Shown: positions 1 through 8,173 of the stretch, piece after piece
How positions within the stretch are numbered: position 1 is the first letter of the stretch
How the letters are laid out: every line of letters starts with the position of its first letter
The notes under the pieces: generated by a model
The model's database searches: none
What the model was told of the DNA's origin: nothing
Seen by the model: only the letters and a program-made list of their open reading frames with translations
Assembly (NCBI RefSeq): GCF_002080415.1
Contig: NZ_CP020474.1
Location: 3,609,501 to 3,673,500, forward strand
Origin: Roseovarius mucosus
GTDB taxonomy: Bacteria > Pseudomonadota > Alphaproteobacteria > Rhodobacterales > Rhodobacteraceae
DNA: 64,000 nt
Direction: 5' to 3'
Program-made: the position numbers and the translations under genes

Positions 1-24
1 CACGTTTCGATAGCCCGACAGCCA

Positions 25-60
25 TTTTCAACACCCCTTTAACACCCCCCTAAACACCCC
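25..60 (+). repeat. Tandem 12-bp repeats at prophage A right end
   Basis: Three near-identical units of about 12 bp (TTCAACACCCC, TTTAACACCCC, CTAAACACCCC) follow directly after the mom stop codon. The same array occurs after the mom remnant at 40859-40892 and, in degenerate form, at 42363-42386. Their place at the phage terminus suggests transposase or end-binding sites, but similar units also occur inside the genome upstream of start codons, so the role is unsettled. Confidence 0.6.
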
Positions 61-62
61 TC

Positions 63-1172
63 TCACTCCACATACCGAAACCCCTGCACGGCGCGAAAGT
101 GCCCGCCGTAGCCGGTCCCGGCGGGCTTGAGACCTTTGCGTGCCCGGGCGGCGGCGAGGGTCTTCATGCTGCGCTCCTTCGATTCGGCGTAGAGGATGGC
201 CGAGACCTGCGCCCAGAGGGGATCGCGGCGGAGCGCCGCGGCGAGGCCGGGGTGCGAGGTATGAAAGAGCATCGGCATCGGTTTGTCATAACGGTTCACG
301 CCGCGCCGCCAGAGGGCGCAGACCTCGTTGAGAAAGCGCAGGCCCAGCCCTGCGCCCTGCCACTCGGGCATCACGACAAGGCGACAGGCGCGACCCTCGA
401 CCAGCCCCGGCCGGGTGGAGACGGCGAGATGCGCCACGGGCGCGCCGTCGACGAAGCCCACGTAGTAATTCGCCGCGATCATGCGGGGCAGCTTCAGGTA
501 GTGATGCGGCTCAAAGGCGGGCCAGAAGGAGCCGTCTGTCTGGTGAATGTCCATGGCAATGCGCGGTGCCCGTCGAAGACGCCTCCAGCGGAACTCGGCC
601 CGGCGAGTGTCGATCACCCAATCGGGCTGTAGCCAGGACACCACGTCCTCGTGACAGGTGACGGCGACGAACTGGCCTTTGCCGCGCCGCCATGCCTTGG
701 CAAAGGCGGCCGCCCCGATCTGGGCCACGCGCCGGTCGATGGTCGAGGTGAACTCGTCGAGAATGGCAAAGCTCGGCCGCTCGGCCAGAATGCGCGCGAG
801 CTCAGCCCGGAATTGCTCGCCGGTCGAGAGGTGGCGGAATGGCCGCAGCCAGCTCGGCACCGTGCCAAGGCCCACGGCCGAGAGGGCCGCCGCCACGGCA
901 TCGAACGCGCCCTCCGGGTCAATTGCGTCGATCAGCGCGCCCTCGGGCCACGGGCGTGGATCAAGCTGCGCGCCAAAGGCCGCGCGGGCGAGGGAGGATT
1001 TGCCGCTGCCCGAGGGGCCGACGATGAGGCCGATCTGCCACGGACGGGCCAAGAGATCGGCCTCGACCTCGAGGCGGAAATCCGCGTCGCCCTCGACGTT
1101 GAAGAGGCTGGAGACTCGGGCCGCGCGATAGGTGTCCGGGATGGGGCTGGCGTGGTGAATGGCGAGCTTCAT
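63..1172 (-). CDS. mom: Mom-like DNA modification protein: ABC-type ATPase fused to GNAT domain
   Basis: The N-terminal half has a P-loop (GPSGSGKSS, about residues 52-60), an ABC-type signature (LSTGE, about 115), a Walker B (FAILDEFTS, about 135) and an H-loop histidine (VTCHED, about 174). The C-terminal half carries a GNAT acetyl-CoA signature (RLVVMPEWQGAGLG, about 264-277) in the context seen in Mu Mom, which makes an acetamido modification of adenine that protects phage DNA from restriction. It is the last gene before the phage end and lies behind com, as in Mu. The ATG at 1172 overlaps the upstream stop as ATGA; an in-frame ATG six codons earlier is less likely. The ATPase fusion is not present in Mu Mom. 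The modification chemistry is inferred. Confidence 0.8.
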   Translation of the reverse strand: MKLAIHHASPIPDTYRAARVSSLFNVEGDADFRLEVEADLLARPWQIGLIVGPSGSGKSSLARAAFGAQLDPRPWPEGALIDAIDPEGAFDAVAAALSAVGLGTVPSWLRPFRHLSTGEQFRAELARILAERPSFAILDEFTSTIDRRVAQIGAAAFAKAWRRGKGQFVAVTCHEDVVSWLQPDWVIDTRRAEFRWRRLRRAPRIAMDIHQTDGSFWPAFEPHHYLKLPRMIAANYYVGFVDGAPVAHLAVSTRPGLVEGRACRLVVMPEWQGAGLGLRFLNEVCALWRRGVNRYDKPMPMLFHTSHPGLAAALRRDPLWAQVSAILYAESKERSMKTLAAARARKGLKPAGTGYGGHFRAVQGFRYVE

Positions 1173-1351
1173 GTCACCACCACGCGGCATTTGAAGCCTT
1201 GGCGGCGCAGGCGGCCGAAGGCGTCCACTTGGGCCGCCTCGTCCTCGAGGAGGACAATGACGCCATATTGCCGCCGGTAGCGGGTGCCCTTGGGCAGGCC
1301 CGGCGCACCGGGCGGCAAGTCAGGTTTCGGGAGTGTGGTCGATCTGGCCAA
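1169..1351 (-). CDS. Small protein between com and mom
   Basis: This 60-residue protein is basic and has no motif I recognise; a short hydrophobic stretch (YGVIVLLEDE) sits mid-protein and the C-terminus ends FKCRVVVT. It overlaps the 3' end of com by about 30 nt and its TGA overlaps the mom ATG, so the three genes look translationally coupled. A nearly identical gene occurs at the same place in prophage B. Conservation and tight packing argue that it is real; it may take part in mom translation control or in the modification complex, but this is a guess. Confidence 0.65.
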   Translation of the reverse strand: MARSTTLPKPDLPPGAPGLPKGTRYRRQYGVIVLLEDEAAQVDAFGRLRRQGFKCRVVVT

Positions 1352-1538
1352 GTTTGGCTCCTTCTCTCTGCGCAGCGCGCTTTGGGGGAAGGGCTCTTGG
1401 CCTCAGGATATTCATCGCCCGGCAGCGCGGGCACTTGATCGAGACGCCGGATATTTGCGCGCCTCTCTCATATTTAAATAGCAAACGGCTGCAGGCGCAG
1501 CAACGCAGTTCTAGACCTTCCAAATCGAATCGCCTCAT
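1320..1538 (-). CDS. com: Com-like zinc-finger translational activator of mom
   Basis: This 72-residue protein has two CxxC pairs (CCAC near residue 13 and CPRC near residue 37) around a short beta-type segment. This is the layout of Mu Com, an RNA-binding zinc-finger protein that opens the stem-loop over the mom start so that mom is translated. The position upstream of mom matches Mu. The start ATG overlaps the stop of a 12-codon leader ORF. The acidic C-terminal tail is poorly conserved with prophage B. In Mu this operon is transcribed late from a promoter needing activator C and Dam methylation; I cannot identify the promoter here. Confidence 0.8.
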   Translation of the reverse strand: MRRFDLEGLELRCCACSRLLFKYERGAQISGVSIKCPRCRAMNILRPRALPPKRAAQREGAKLGQIDHTPET

Positions 1539-1573
1539 AAAGTCGCCGCCCCTTTGGGGCAGGGAGCGGCCAT
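1535..1573 (-). CDS. Twelve-codon leader peptide before com
   Basis: The mini-ORF encodes MAAPCPKGAATL and its TGA overlaps the com ATG as ATGA. Prophage B has the same mini-ORF with the sequence MAAPCPKGAVIL, although its com starts 15 nt later at a GTG. There is no clear Shine-Dalgarno sequence in front of it. Conservation of length, stop position and most codons between two otherwise diverging leaders suggests a translated or structural control element for com-mom. Confidence 0.5.
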   Translation of the reverse strand: MAAPCPKGAATL

Positions 1574-1611
1574 GAGGTTATGTCTGGTCGGCGGGGTTTC
1601 TGTTTGGCGAC
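1542..1611 (-). promoter_or_regulatory. Structured leader RNA of the com-mom operon
   Basis: In the transcript a hairpin GCCCC-AAA-GGGGC (1548-1560) is followed by GGCGAC, which can pair with GUCGCC 46 nt upstream (1606-1611). In prophage B the arms read GUCACC and GGUGAU, so one G-C pair is replaced by A-U and one G-C by G-U. The element ends a few bases before the com start and encloses the leader ORF, which is suitable for translational control. Confidence 0.5.
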
Positions 1612-1623
1612 TGTGCCCCGCGT

Positions 1624-1653
1624 CCCCGGGCGTATCTTCCTGAACGCTCGGGG
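1624..1653 (-). terminator. Hairpin between tail operon and com-mom
   Basis: The arms CCCCGGGCGT (1624-1633) and ACGCTCGGGG (1644-1653) pair with one mismatch around a 10-nt loop. There is no T-run. Prophage B has a stronger hairpin at the equivalent place. It may end transcription from the tail operon; the evidence is structural only. Confidence 0.35.
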
Positions 1654-1671
1654 CCTCCTGTGGTTTTGGGA

Positions 1672-2034
1672 TCAGAACCGCGCGGCGAGGCCTGCGACGC
1701 CCTCTGGCACCTCCGGCCAGAGCGGATCGTCGCCCGTCTCGATAGCGCGACGGCACTCGGCCTGCATCGCGGCCACCCATGCTTTCCAGCCCTGCGCCAA
1801 TTCCAGATCGCCCTCGATCAGACCGGACGCGGCCAGAGCATCCGCGCGGGGGCTGCCGCCCAAGACGGCCGCCATAAACACGATCCCGGCTTGGGCGATG
1901 TTCATCTGCGTGGTCTCTGAGCCGACAAACAAGATACGCGACCGGCAGTCGGTCTTGATCAAGGCGGCACGAGCAAAGTTGTCTGCTAGGGTCTTGGCCT
2001 CGGCGGTGACGGCTTGGGCGAAATCAATCTGCAT
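1672..2034 (-). CDS. Probable tail fibre assembly protein
   Basis: This 120-residue protein is the last gene of the tail operon, downstream of the fibre gene, where phages usually keep a fibre chaperone. It is rich in alanine and predicted helical, with no motif I can name; a WPEVPEGV segment lies near the C-terminus. I chose the ATG at 2034, which has GGAG about seven bases upstream and overlaps the preceding stop region, over a further upstream start. Prophage B has a different protein (44424-44867) in the same position, as expected for a host-range module. The function is inferred from position. Confidence 0.55.
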   Translation of the reverse strand: MQIDFAQAVTAEAKTLADNFARAALIKTDCRSRILFVGSETTQMNIAQAGIVFMAAVLGGSPRADALAASGLIEGDLELAQGWKAWVAAMQAECRRAIETGDDPLWPEVPEGVAGLAARF

Positions 2035-2341
2035 CGGGGGTCTCCAACTCATAGGGCGGCAGGGTCACGGGGCCGTTGCCCGTAAGGGTGAGGGGCGCGG
2101 GAAAGAGCGTTTCTTGCGGCGCGTTGGCCCCGTGCGGCAGCACGAGCGTGAGGCGCAGCGTGCCGCCCACACGCTCGACCGGGCCTGCGAACCAATCGCT
2201 TGCGATGGCCTCGCGCGGCAGGGTCGCGCCCTCGGGCAGCGGCGTGAAATCGAGCACCTCGCCATTAAGCGTGAGCGCATCGCCGGTGCGGCTTAGCGTG
2301 AGGGGCGTGTCGCGGCGGGTGGGGGAAAGGGTGATCTGCAT
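2024..2341 (-). CDS. Conserved phage protein downstream of the fibre
   Basis: The 105-residue product is short, beta-rich in appearance (alternating TLTLSRTGDALTLNGE near the N-terminus) and proline-rich at the C-terminus. It sits between the tail fibre and the probable fibre-assembly gene and overlaps the latter. No family is recognised with certainty. It may be an accessory fibre or tail-tip protein. Prophage B has an unrelated 140-residue protein here. Confidence 0.6.
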   Translation of the reverse strand: MQITLSPTRRDTPLTLSRTGDALTLNGEVLDFTPLPEGATLPREAIASDWFAGPVERVGGTLRLTLVLPHGANAPQETLFPAPLTLTGNGPVTLPPYELETPDAD

Positions 2342-2352
2342 GGGTGTCTCCT

Positions 2353-3465
2353 TTAGAACCAGCGGCCGGTGGCAATCAGATCAACAGTGCGATTGGCGGC
2401 AGCTTGCGTGGTGACGGCGGTCACGGCCCAAGGGCCGGATGTAGCATTTGGAGCACTGTGCGACGCGGCTCCAAAGGCCGAAGCGGCGTTTGGCATCGCG
2501 ACCAGTTTTGGCGCGCTGGCCGAAAGGAATTCCGCCGGAAACGTCCAGTTCTGCCCGCCGCTCCGAAACCCGCCCAAATAGGCGACGTTGATCGCGAGGT
2601 TGACCGTCAACGTATGCCAGCAAATCTGTGTACCATCTGCAAAGCGCACATAATCGCCATTGGCATTGCTGCCCCGCTCGATCACGGCCCCTGTAGGGAC
2701 GCCGCCGGATTGGCTCACGGTGCCGACGAGGTTGGCCCTTGTCGTGATCTCAGTCCAGGCGGACCAGACTGGGCCAACGGTATCCGTAAGGTGCCTCACA
2801 AAAATCTGGCTGCTGACCCCAAAGGCGATTTGCAAGAAGCCGCTGGCCCCCGAAGAGGCCAAGCGTGTCATGTGCAGGACGACGCCTGCTGAACTCGGTG
2901 CGCCGGTGGTCGTGCTAGCGTAGCGATGAAAGCCGGTTGTGGTCACGGTATCCAGAGATGCTGGGGACAAGATAGAAGAGGTTTCCCCAAGGCCGTGCGC
3001 CCGGTTCAGCAGCACCCGTCCCGCTGTGGCATCGGAAGGGGAGGATTGTTCAATCGTTGTCCGTGCCAAGAGCGCGCGTGCAGCTGGGGTCAGATCTGCC
3101 AGCGCCAACGTGCCCAAGCCGGTGAAGTAAGGCATTTTGTTCGCTGCCCCTTCCAAACCGGCAAGGCTCGTGAGGTTGCCAGAGCCGAGCGCTCCGACAA
3201 TCTGGTTGAGCGCCACGAGCGACCGCTCGCCCGCGTCGATCAGGCGGATCGAGTAGTTTGCCGATGCCTGTCCACCGCCGGGCCAAGCGCGGGCAAGGGT
3301 GATCGAGGTGGCGCTGTTGACCGAGGCAATCTCAACCGTGAGGCCCGCTGCGCGGAAATCGTCACCGGGCAGGATGCCGCCCGCGATCCAGTTGGTGCCC
3401 ACGCCTGTGACGGTCGTGCTGCCGTTGCTGACCGAGATGGTCCCCGTGGTATAGGTCGTCGTCAT
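2353..3465 (-). CDS. Tail fibre protein with pyocin-knob-like domain
   Basis: The 370-residue product starts with a repetitive beta-type segment rich in T, S, G and N (residues 1-80), as in virion-attachment parts of tail fibres. Residues about 170-240 contain TTGFHRYAS and VWSAWTEI, which resemble the pyocin knob domain of receptor-binding fibres. The C-terminal 90 residues include GTQICWHTL and resemble a fibre tip. It lies just downstream of the J-like tip protein. It most probably binds the host surface receptor. Prophage B has no separate copy; a similar knob is fused to its tip protein. Confidence 0.75.
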   Translation of the reverse strand: MTTTYTTGTISVSNGSTTVTGVGTNWIAGGILPGDDFRAAGLTVEIASVNSATSITLARAWPGGGQASANYSIRLIDAGERSLVALNQIVGALGSGNLTSLAGLEGAANKMPYFTGLGTLALADLTPAARALLARTTIEQSSPSDATAGRVLLNRAHGLGETSSILSPASLDTVTTTGFHRYASTTTGAPSSAGVVLHMTRLASSGASGFLQIAFGVSSQIFVRHLTDTVGPVWSAWTEITTRANLVGTVSQSGGVPTGAVIERGSNANGDYVRFADGTQICWHTLTVNLAINVAYLGGFRSGGQNWTFPAEFLSASAPKLVAMPNAASAFGAASHSAPNATSGPWAVTAVTTQAAANRTVDLIATGRWF

Positions 3466-3494
3466 CCCTCACTCCTTTGTTGATCGGGCCGCTG

Positions 3495-6400
3495 TCATGT
3501 GAATGCCGCCGTCGCTTTTTCTTCGGCGAACATCTGCGTTCCTTGCAAAACGTAGACGCCCTTCAGGCCACCGGGATGGGACCAGTAGCGCACCTGCAAT
3601 GTGTAAGTCGTGGAGGACGCCCCCGGCGTCGTGCGGTTCTTGAACATCAAGCCATCGAGAAGCTGCCTGCGCCCTACCTCGATCCGCTGCCGATAGATGA
3701 GGGTATCCGCCATCTGGACCCCGTTCCTCAGGACCCGGTATTCGACGTCCGCCCCAGCATCATCTGGGCTGAGGGACACCGCCTGAAACCGGACGTTCAG
3801 GATCATGTGACGCTCGCTGGGCAAGTTCCGATGCGCCGCAGTCAGCGTCAGAACGTCCTCAAAGTCGGTGGTGCTGGAGATCCCGAATGGGTCTTGCAGG
3901 GTCACGGCGCTGATCGCCCCAATCGCGTCGAGTGCAATCTTGTCGGTTAGGATTGACCCGCCAAGGATCAGATCCCCGTCCAAAACGAAATCGCCCGCCA
4001 CCTGTACATTGCCGTCGAGACGCAGATAGTCGCCGGACCAGCGACCGGTGATTGTCGCCCCCTCCACGGTCCCATCACTGACGCTGACCGCCTCAAAGAC
4101 GTTCTGCTCGTTCAGGCGCATGACAAAGCCCGCCGCAATCCCGTCTGCAGTGGCTTCGGCAAAGGCCGTGGCCTCGGCCAGTGCGGTCAGATCGCCGTAA
4201 TTGGCCGAGACGGTCTGATTGACGGCCGCAACCGCCTCCGCCTCCGTTACCTTGGCGGCCTCGACCGTGGAGACCCGCGCGAGCAGACCGGTCTCGGGGG
4301 TATTGAGAGCGCTCTCGACGGTGGTGGTGCGCGAGGCGAGGGAGGTTAGAGCGCCATCGATCTCGGAGACTTCAGCGGTTAGCAGGTCCAGCGCGTTTGC
4401 CGTCGCTAGCCCCGGAATGGCCGCCTGCACCAAGGTGACTGCCGCTGAGACGATCTGGATTTGATCCTCGGTCAGGTCGATCCGGGAATTGAGGTCCTGG
4501 GCCGCCTGCGCCACGACCTCGCGCGTTGCAATCCCGTCCAGTATTGCGCGGGCGGCTCCTTCGACGGACTGTGCGCCTGTGAGCTTGAGCCGGGAGCGCA
4601 CCGCGCGGGTGGAATTGGATTGCACCCGTTCGCCGTCCTCGAGCTGTTCGGCGCGCACAGTCAGTGTGTCCACGGCATCGCCGACCAGATTGAGGCCGGT
4701 TTCGAGGTCGGCAATCTCGCCGGTCAGCGCCGTGGTCGCGTCGGTCAGCGTGGCGACGCCTGCTTCGGTCTCGGTGACGCGGGCGTTGGTCTCGGTCAGC
4801 GCCTCCGCAGTGCCCGTGGCAAGCCCCTCCAAATCGGTCAGTTCGGAACCGAGCGCCGTGATATCCTCGGCCAGCGCCAGCCCCTGCGCGATGCGCGCCG
4901 CGCGCTCTGCGGTCAAATCGGCGCTTGAGGCTCCGGGGGCCGGGCGGCCAATCGCCAACCAGTCAATCTCGACGCTTGCGGGCAGGTCGAGGCGGACCCG
5001 GTCCACGGTGCCAGACCACGCCAGATCGACAGTGAGGAGCGCCACATCCTCCGCCCATTCCGGCTCGGCCACGTCGACGCGGCGCGCGGCGTCAAACGCC
5101 TGCCCCGAGGCGGCCCACCAGAATTGCGCGGCCCATGCTGGAACGCCACTGCGACGAAGCCGGGCGCGCAGCTGTCGATAGGCCTGCGTGGGGATCGCAA
5201 GACCAGCTGGCGAGATCGCGCCGCTGCCCGATGCGAGCGCAAGCCAACCGTCGGAGGTGACGCTTGGGGCGGTGGTGACGCCGGTCCACCCTTCGGCGTC
5301 TGCATCCCAATACCAGACTGCGGCGGCGTCGAACTGTGTGACCGTGCCCACGGAGAGGAGCGCAATCTGATTGGCCAGCGCGTCATCGCCGTCGATCCGC
5401 GCTTGGTCGACGGTCTGGGCAAGGGCCGCAATATCGCCGGTCGTGGTCTGGAGCGTCTGGACCGACTGCGCGATCTGCACCTGCCCGTCGGCCAGCACGG
5501 TGAGCGCTGCCGAGGCTTCGGCCCGTGCGCCCTCGATCTCCGCCACCAGTGCGGTGCGCACCTCGTCGCGCGCCAGAAAGTCCCGCGCGGCGGCCTCGAG
5601 CGCCAGTTGTGCAGAGGATTTAATGCGGTCCCGCGCGGCGCGAACGCCGCCTGCGACGGAAAGCACGTCCCCGGCGCGGGCCTGCGCCTCTGTCAGCAGC
5701 GCGCCGTCGAGCCGCGTCACATGCGGCACCTCCGGCACATCGTCCACGCCAATGGGGGCGATCACCTGCTCGATGCGGCCGAAAAGATCGGCGACGCTCG
5801 GCGGAATTCCATCCTCGCCAAGGTGTGCTTGGGTCAGGGCAAAGGCCGCGTCGAACTGGTCGCGCAGGGCATCGCTGAGGTCGGCCGCCGCCACCCGCAC
5901 ATCATCCGTGGTCACCCAAATCCAGGCCGACCAGATGCCCCGGCGATTGTCGGAGAGCGCCTTGGCGCGGACGCGCAGGTTGGTGAGTGGCGGCACAGGC
6001 TGGATGGTCGCAAGGCCCCGCTCGACATCGAGCACGGTGCCGCTCCAGACCTCTTCTTCGGTCTCGCGCTTTTGGCATTCGATGGCGATCCCCTTGATGG
6101 TATCGGCGATACCCGAGGCGTCCCAGAAGACGTCGACGGCGGCATGGGCGCGGGTGCCTTCTGCGTTCGTGACAGTGCGCGCGTCGGCATCAAAGAAGGG
6201 CAGGCCTGCGTCGTTGGGCACCGGGCGGGGCAGGATCGAGCTGCGGTCGGGGATCTCGAGCGCGGCGTCGATCTCGAAATCCTCCGGATCGCGTTCGCGC
6301 AGCGAGGCCACGACGGTCAGGCGGTGCAGATCGAGCACGATCTCGGTGACTTCAAAGAGCTTGTTCGCGTAGTCGTTCCACGCGCTGGTCACCGAGACGG

Positions 6401-7775
6401 TGTTGAGCGGGCGCAGTCCGGCATAATCGGGCGGCAGCGGCCAAGCGTGCCGCCGCCAGCGCCGGTGATCTTCGAGCGCGGATTTGGCCAGCTGTCCCCC
6501 CTGCGCGGCGTTGAAGACGGCGGGCAGGTCCATCTCGAAGTTACGCACAATGCCGTCTTCGGCTTGCCATGCGGGGTTGCTGATCTGCTCAAGCGGCACG
6601 CCGTTCCAGAGCGCGCCGGGCGAGACGTATTTGGCGGTGACGCGGTTGAAGATCTCGAGCAGTTCGGGAAACGGGTCTTTGGTGGCGGCATCCGTCACCA
6701 GAAGGTCGTCGTCGGTAATGCTGGCCACAGGGATATCGGGGGCGTCGACCTGAATGTAGAAGAAGCCGCCGAACTCGGCGATCTGCCCGTTGCAGGCGGC
6801 GAGCAGCTCGTCGATCACCTCGCCGGGCGTGTCCTCGGCGAATTTGATCTCATAGCCTGCCTCGTATTTCCGGCGGTCGCCAAGGTCGACGTCGCAGGCG
6901 TTCATGCCTGGCACCCAGTTCCAGCCGGGCAGGTCTTCGGCCTCGGCCTCGCCGCCCCAGACCGAGCCGTCATAAAGGCCAATGCCGCGAAGGATGTTGT
7001 AGATCTGGACCACCGGGTTGCGCGTGGGCTCCCAGGTGGTGGGATCGTCCCAGCGATGCGGCCCCGTGCCCCCGGCGGTGCTGTCGCGGCGCAGGTCGTA
7101 ATAGGGCACGCCGTTTTCCTCAAAGCGTTGCTCCGGCGCGCCATTGGGCCAGACCTTTGAACTCACCTCCATTGTAAGGATGGCGTAGGGAATGCCCCGC
7201 CCGATATGGGCCTCCGTCCAGGGCGTCTCGGGGTCCTCGGCATAGTTCGCAACCAGCGTCGGATCGGCGGCGGTCTGGGTGCCGTCATAGACCTTGATCC
7301 ATGCAAAATCTCGGCCGAGGTCGCGCTTGGCGATGAGCGGGAAGCCGTAGTCGGGATGCGCCTCTTCACCCAGTTCGGAATAGACGCCGTCCACCATCAC
7401 GCGGCTGAAGGCGGCACCGGGCAGGCCGCCCAACTCGATCACGGTCTGGTAATACTTGTTATTGGGGCCGTGGCTGTTGTGATAGATCAGATGCCCCTTG
7501 GTGGCGTAAAAGCCCGTGATCGTCGTTTCGCTTTCCAACTCGCCGCGTGTCGTCGCCGTGACTTGAAGACCGAAGGCCGTGTTGCGCCCACGCCGCGCGC
7601 GGCGTTGTTGCAGGATCGATAGGCCCACACCGGCAAAGAGGCGCAGGGCAAAAAGGGCCACAGCCTTGACCGTGATCCCGGCAAAGACAGCCGCCACGGC
7701 GGCGGCCACTGGCCCGGCCGAGGCAGGGGCGGCGGAGGCGAGTACGAGTGCCATGACCCATGCGAGCAGTCTCAT
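3495..7775 (-). CDS. Tail tip host-specificity protein, J-like
   Basis: The 1426-residue protein begins with a hydrophobic signal-like stretch (residues 1-60) followed by the conserved tip/hub region shared with prophage B, in which short blocks such as GTGPHRWDDPTTWEPTRNPV (about 225-245) can be matched. The middle has fibronectin-like beta domains and then a long alanine-, threonine- and glutamate-rich coiled-coil region (about 640-1180). The C-terminal 250 residues form a beta-rich central-fibre tip and differ from prophage B. It forms the end of the tail and probably contacts the host. It follows the NlpC-like gene with a 4-bp overlap. Confidence 0.85.
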   Translation of the reverse strand: MRLLAWVMALVLASAAPASAGPVAAAVAAVFAGITVKAVALFALRLFAGVGLSILQQRRARRGRNTAFGLQVTATTRGELESETTITGFYATKGHLIYHNSHGPNNKYYQTVIELGGLPGAAFSRVMVDGVYSELGEEAHPDYGFPLIAKRDLGRDFAWIKVYDGTQTAADPTLVANYAEDPETPWTEAHIGRGIPYAILTMEVSSKVWPNGAPEQRFEENGVPYYDLRRDSTAGGTGPHRWDDPTTWEPTRNPVVQIYNILRGIGLYDGSVWGGEAEAEDLPGWNWVPGMNACDVDLGDRRKYEAGYEIKFAEDTPGEVIDELLAACNGQIAEFGGFFYIQVDAPDIPVASITDDDLLVTDAATKDPFPELLEIFNRVTAKYVSPGALWNGVPLEQISNPAWQAEDGIVRNFEMDLPAVFNAAQGGQLAKSALEDHRRWRRHAWPLPPDYAGLRPLNTVSVTSAWNDYANKLFEVTEIVLDLHRLTVVASLRERDPEDFEIDAALEIPDRSSILPRPVPNDAGLPFFDADARTVTNAEGTRAHAAVDVFWDASGIADTIKGIAIECQKRETEEEVWSGTVLDVERGLATIQPVPPLTNLRVRAKALSDNRRGIWSAWIWVTTDDVRVAAADLSDALRDQFDAAFALTQAHLGEDGIPPSVADLFGRIEQVIAPIGVDDVPEVPHVTRLDGALLTEAQARAGDVLSVAGGVRAARDRIKSSAQLALEAAARDFLARDEVRTALVAEIEGARAEASAALTVLADGQVQIAQSVQTLQTTTGDIAALAQTVDQARIDGDDALANQIALLSVGTVTQFDAAAVWYWDADAEGWTGVTTAPSVTSDGWLALASGSGAISPAGLAIPTQAYRQLRARLRRSGVPAWAAQFWWAASGQAFDAARRVDVAEPEWAEDVALLTVDLAWSGTVDRVRLDLPASVEIDWLAIGRPAPGASSADLTAERAARIAQGLALAEDITALGSELTDLEGLATGTAEALTETNARVTETEAGVATLTDATTALTGEIADLETGLNLVGDAVDTLTVRAEQLEDGERVQSNSTRAVRSRLKLTGAQSVEGAARAILDGIATREVVAQAAQDLNSRIDLTEDQIQIVSAAVTLVQAAIPGLATANALDLLTAEVSEIDGALTSLASRTTTVESALNTPETGLLARVSTVEAAKVTEAEAVAAVNQTVSANYGDLTALAEATAFAEATADGIAAGFVMRLNEQNVFEAVSVSDGTVEGATITGRWSGDYLRLDGNVQVAGDFVLDGDLILGGSILTDKIALDAIGAISAVTLQDPFGISSTTDFEDVLTLTAAHRNLPSERHMILNVRFQAVSLSPDDAGADVEYRVLRNGVQMADTLIYRQRIEVGRRQLLDGLMFKNRTTPGASSTTYTLQVRYWSHPGGLKGVYVLQGTQMFAEEKATAAFT

Positions 7776-8173
7776 GGCCGGTAAATCCTGACGGCGCGGT
7801 TGAGTGGCACCGCGCCCAAGCCCCGCAGGGGACGCAGCACATGGATATGCCCCCCGCCGACGATGCCCATGGCCTCGTCACCCGCCTCAATTAGCACCAC
7901 GACGTCGCCCGCCTGTGCCTGCATCCAGCCCGCATCCGGCAACAGGATCGAGGCCAGAACCTCGGCAGGGGAGGCAAACCCGTCCGCCAAGAGAAGCGCG
8001 CGGCCTTCTTCTAAGGTGCGATATTGCCCGCGCCATTGCGCCGCCGGATCGGTGCCGGTCAGTTCTTCAATCCAGTCGGCTGCGAACATGGCGCAGTCGG
8101 AAAGGCTCGGGCGGAAAGGCTCTGCGCGCCGGGCATCGAGGAATTTCCGAAGGAGGCGTTCGCGTGTCATCAT
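7772..8173 (-). CDS. DUF6950/NlpC-like tail assembly peptidase
   Basis: This 133-residue protein has the block PSLSDCAMFAADWIEELTG near residue 25, typical of the DUF6950 family of NlpC/P60-like tail proteins, with the cysteine as possible nucleophile, and a glycine-histidine segment (GGGHIHVLRP) near the C-terminus. It is located between the minor tail genes and the J-like gene, like lambda gpK and the cell-wall peptidase of gene transfer agents. The ATG at 8173 overlaps the upstream stop (AATGATG); longer in-frame starts fall inside the preceding gene. It probably opens peptidoglycan or processes tail-tip proteins. Confidence 0.7.
   Translation of the reverse strand: MMTRERLLRKFLDARRAEPFRPSLSDCAMFAADWIEELTGTDPAAQWRGQYRTLEEGRALLLADGFASPAEVLASILLPDAGWMQAQAGDVVVLIEAGDEAMGIVGGGHIHVLRPLRGLGAVPLNRAVRIYRP

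Noticed and set aside
5124-7160. A 678-codon open frame on the plus strand opposite the tail tip gene
   Set aside because: It mirrors the coding strand of the J-like gene in GC-rich DNA, has no recognisable domain or ribosome binding site, and prophage B has no counterpart.
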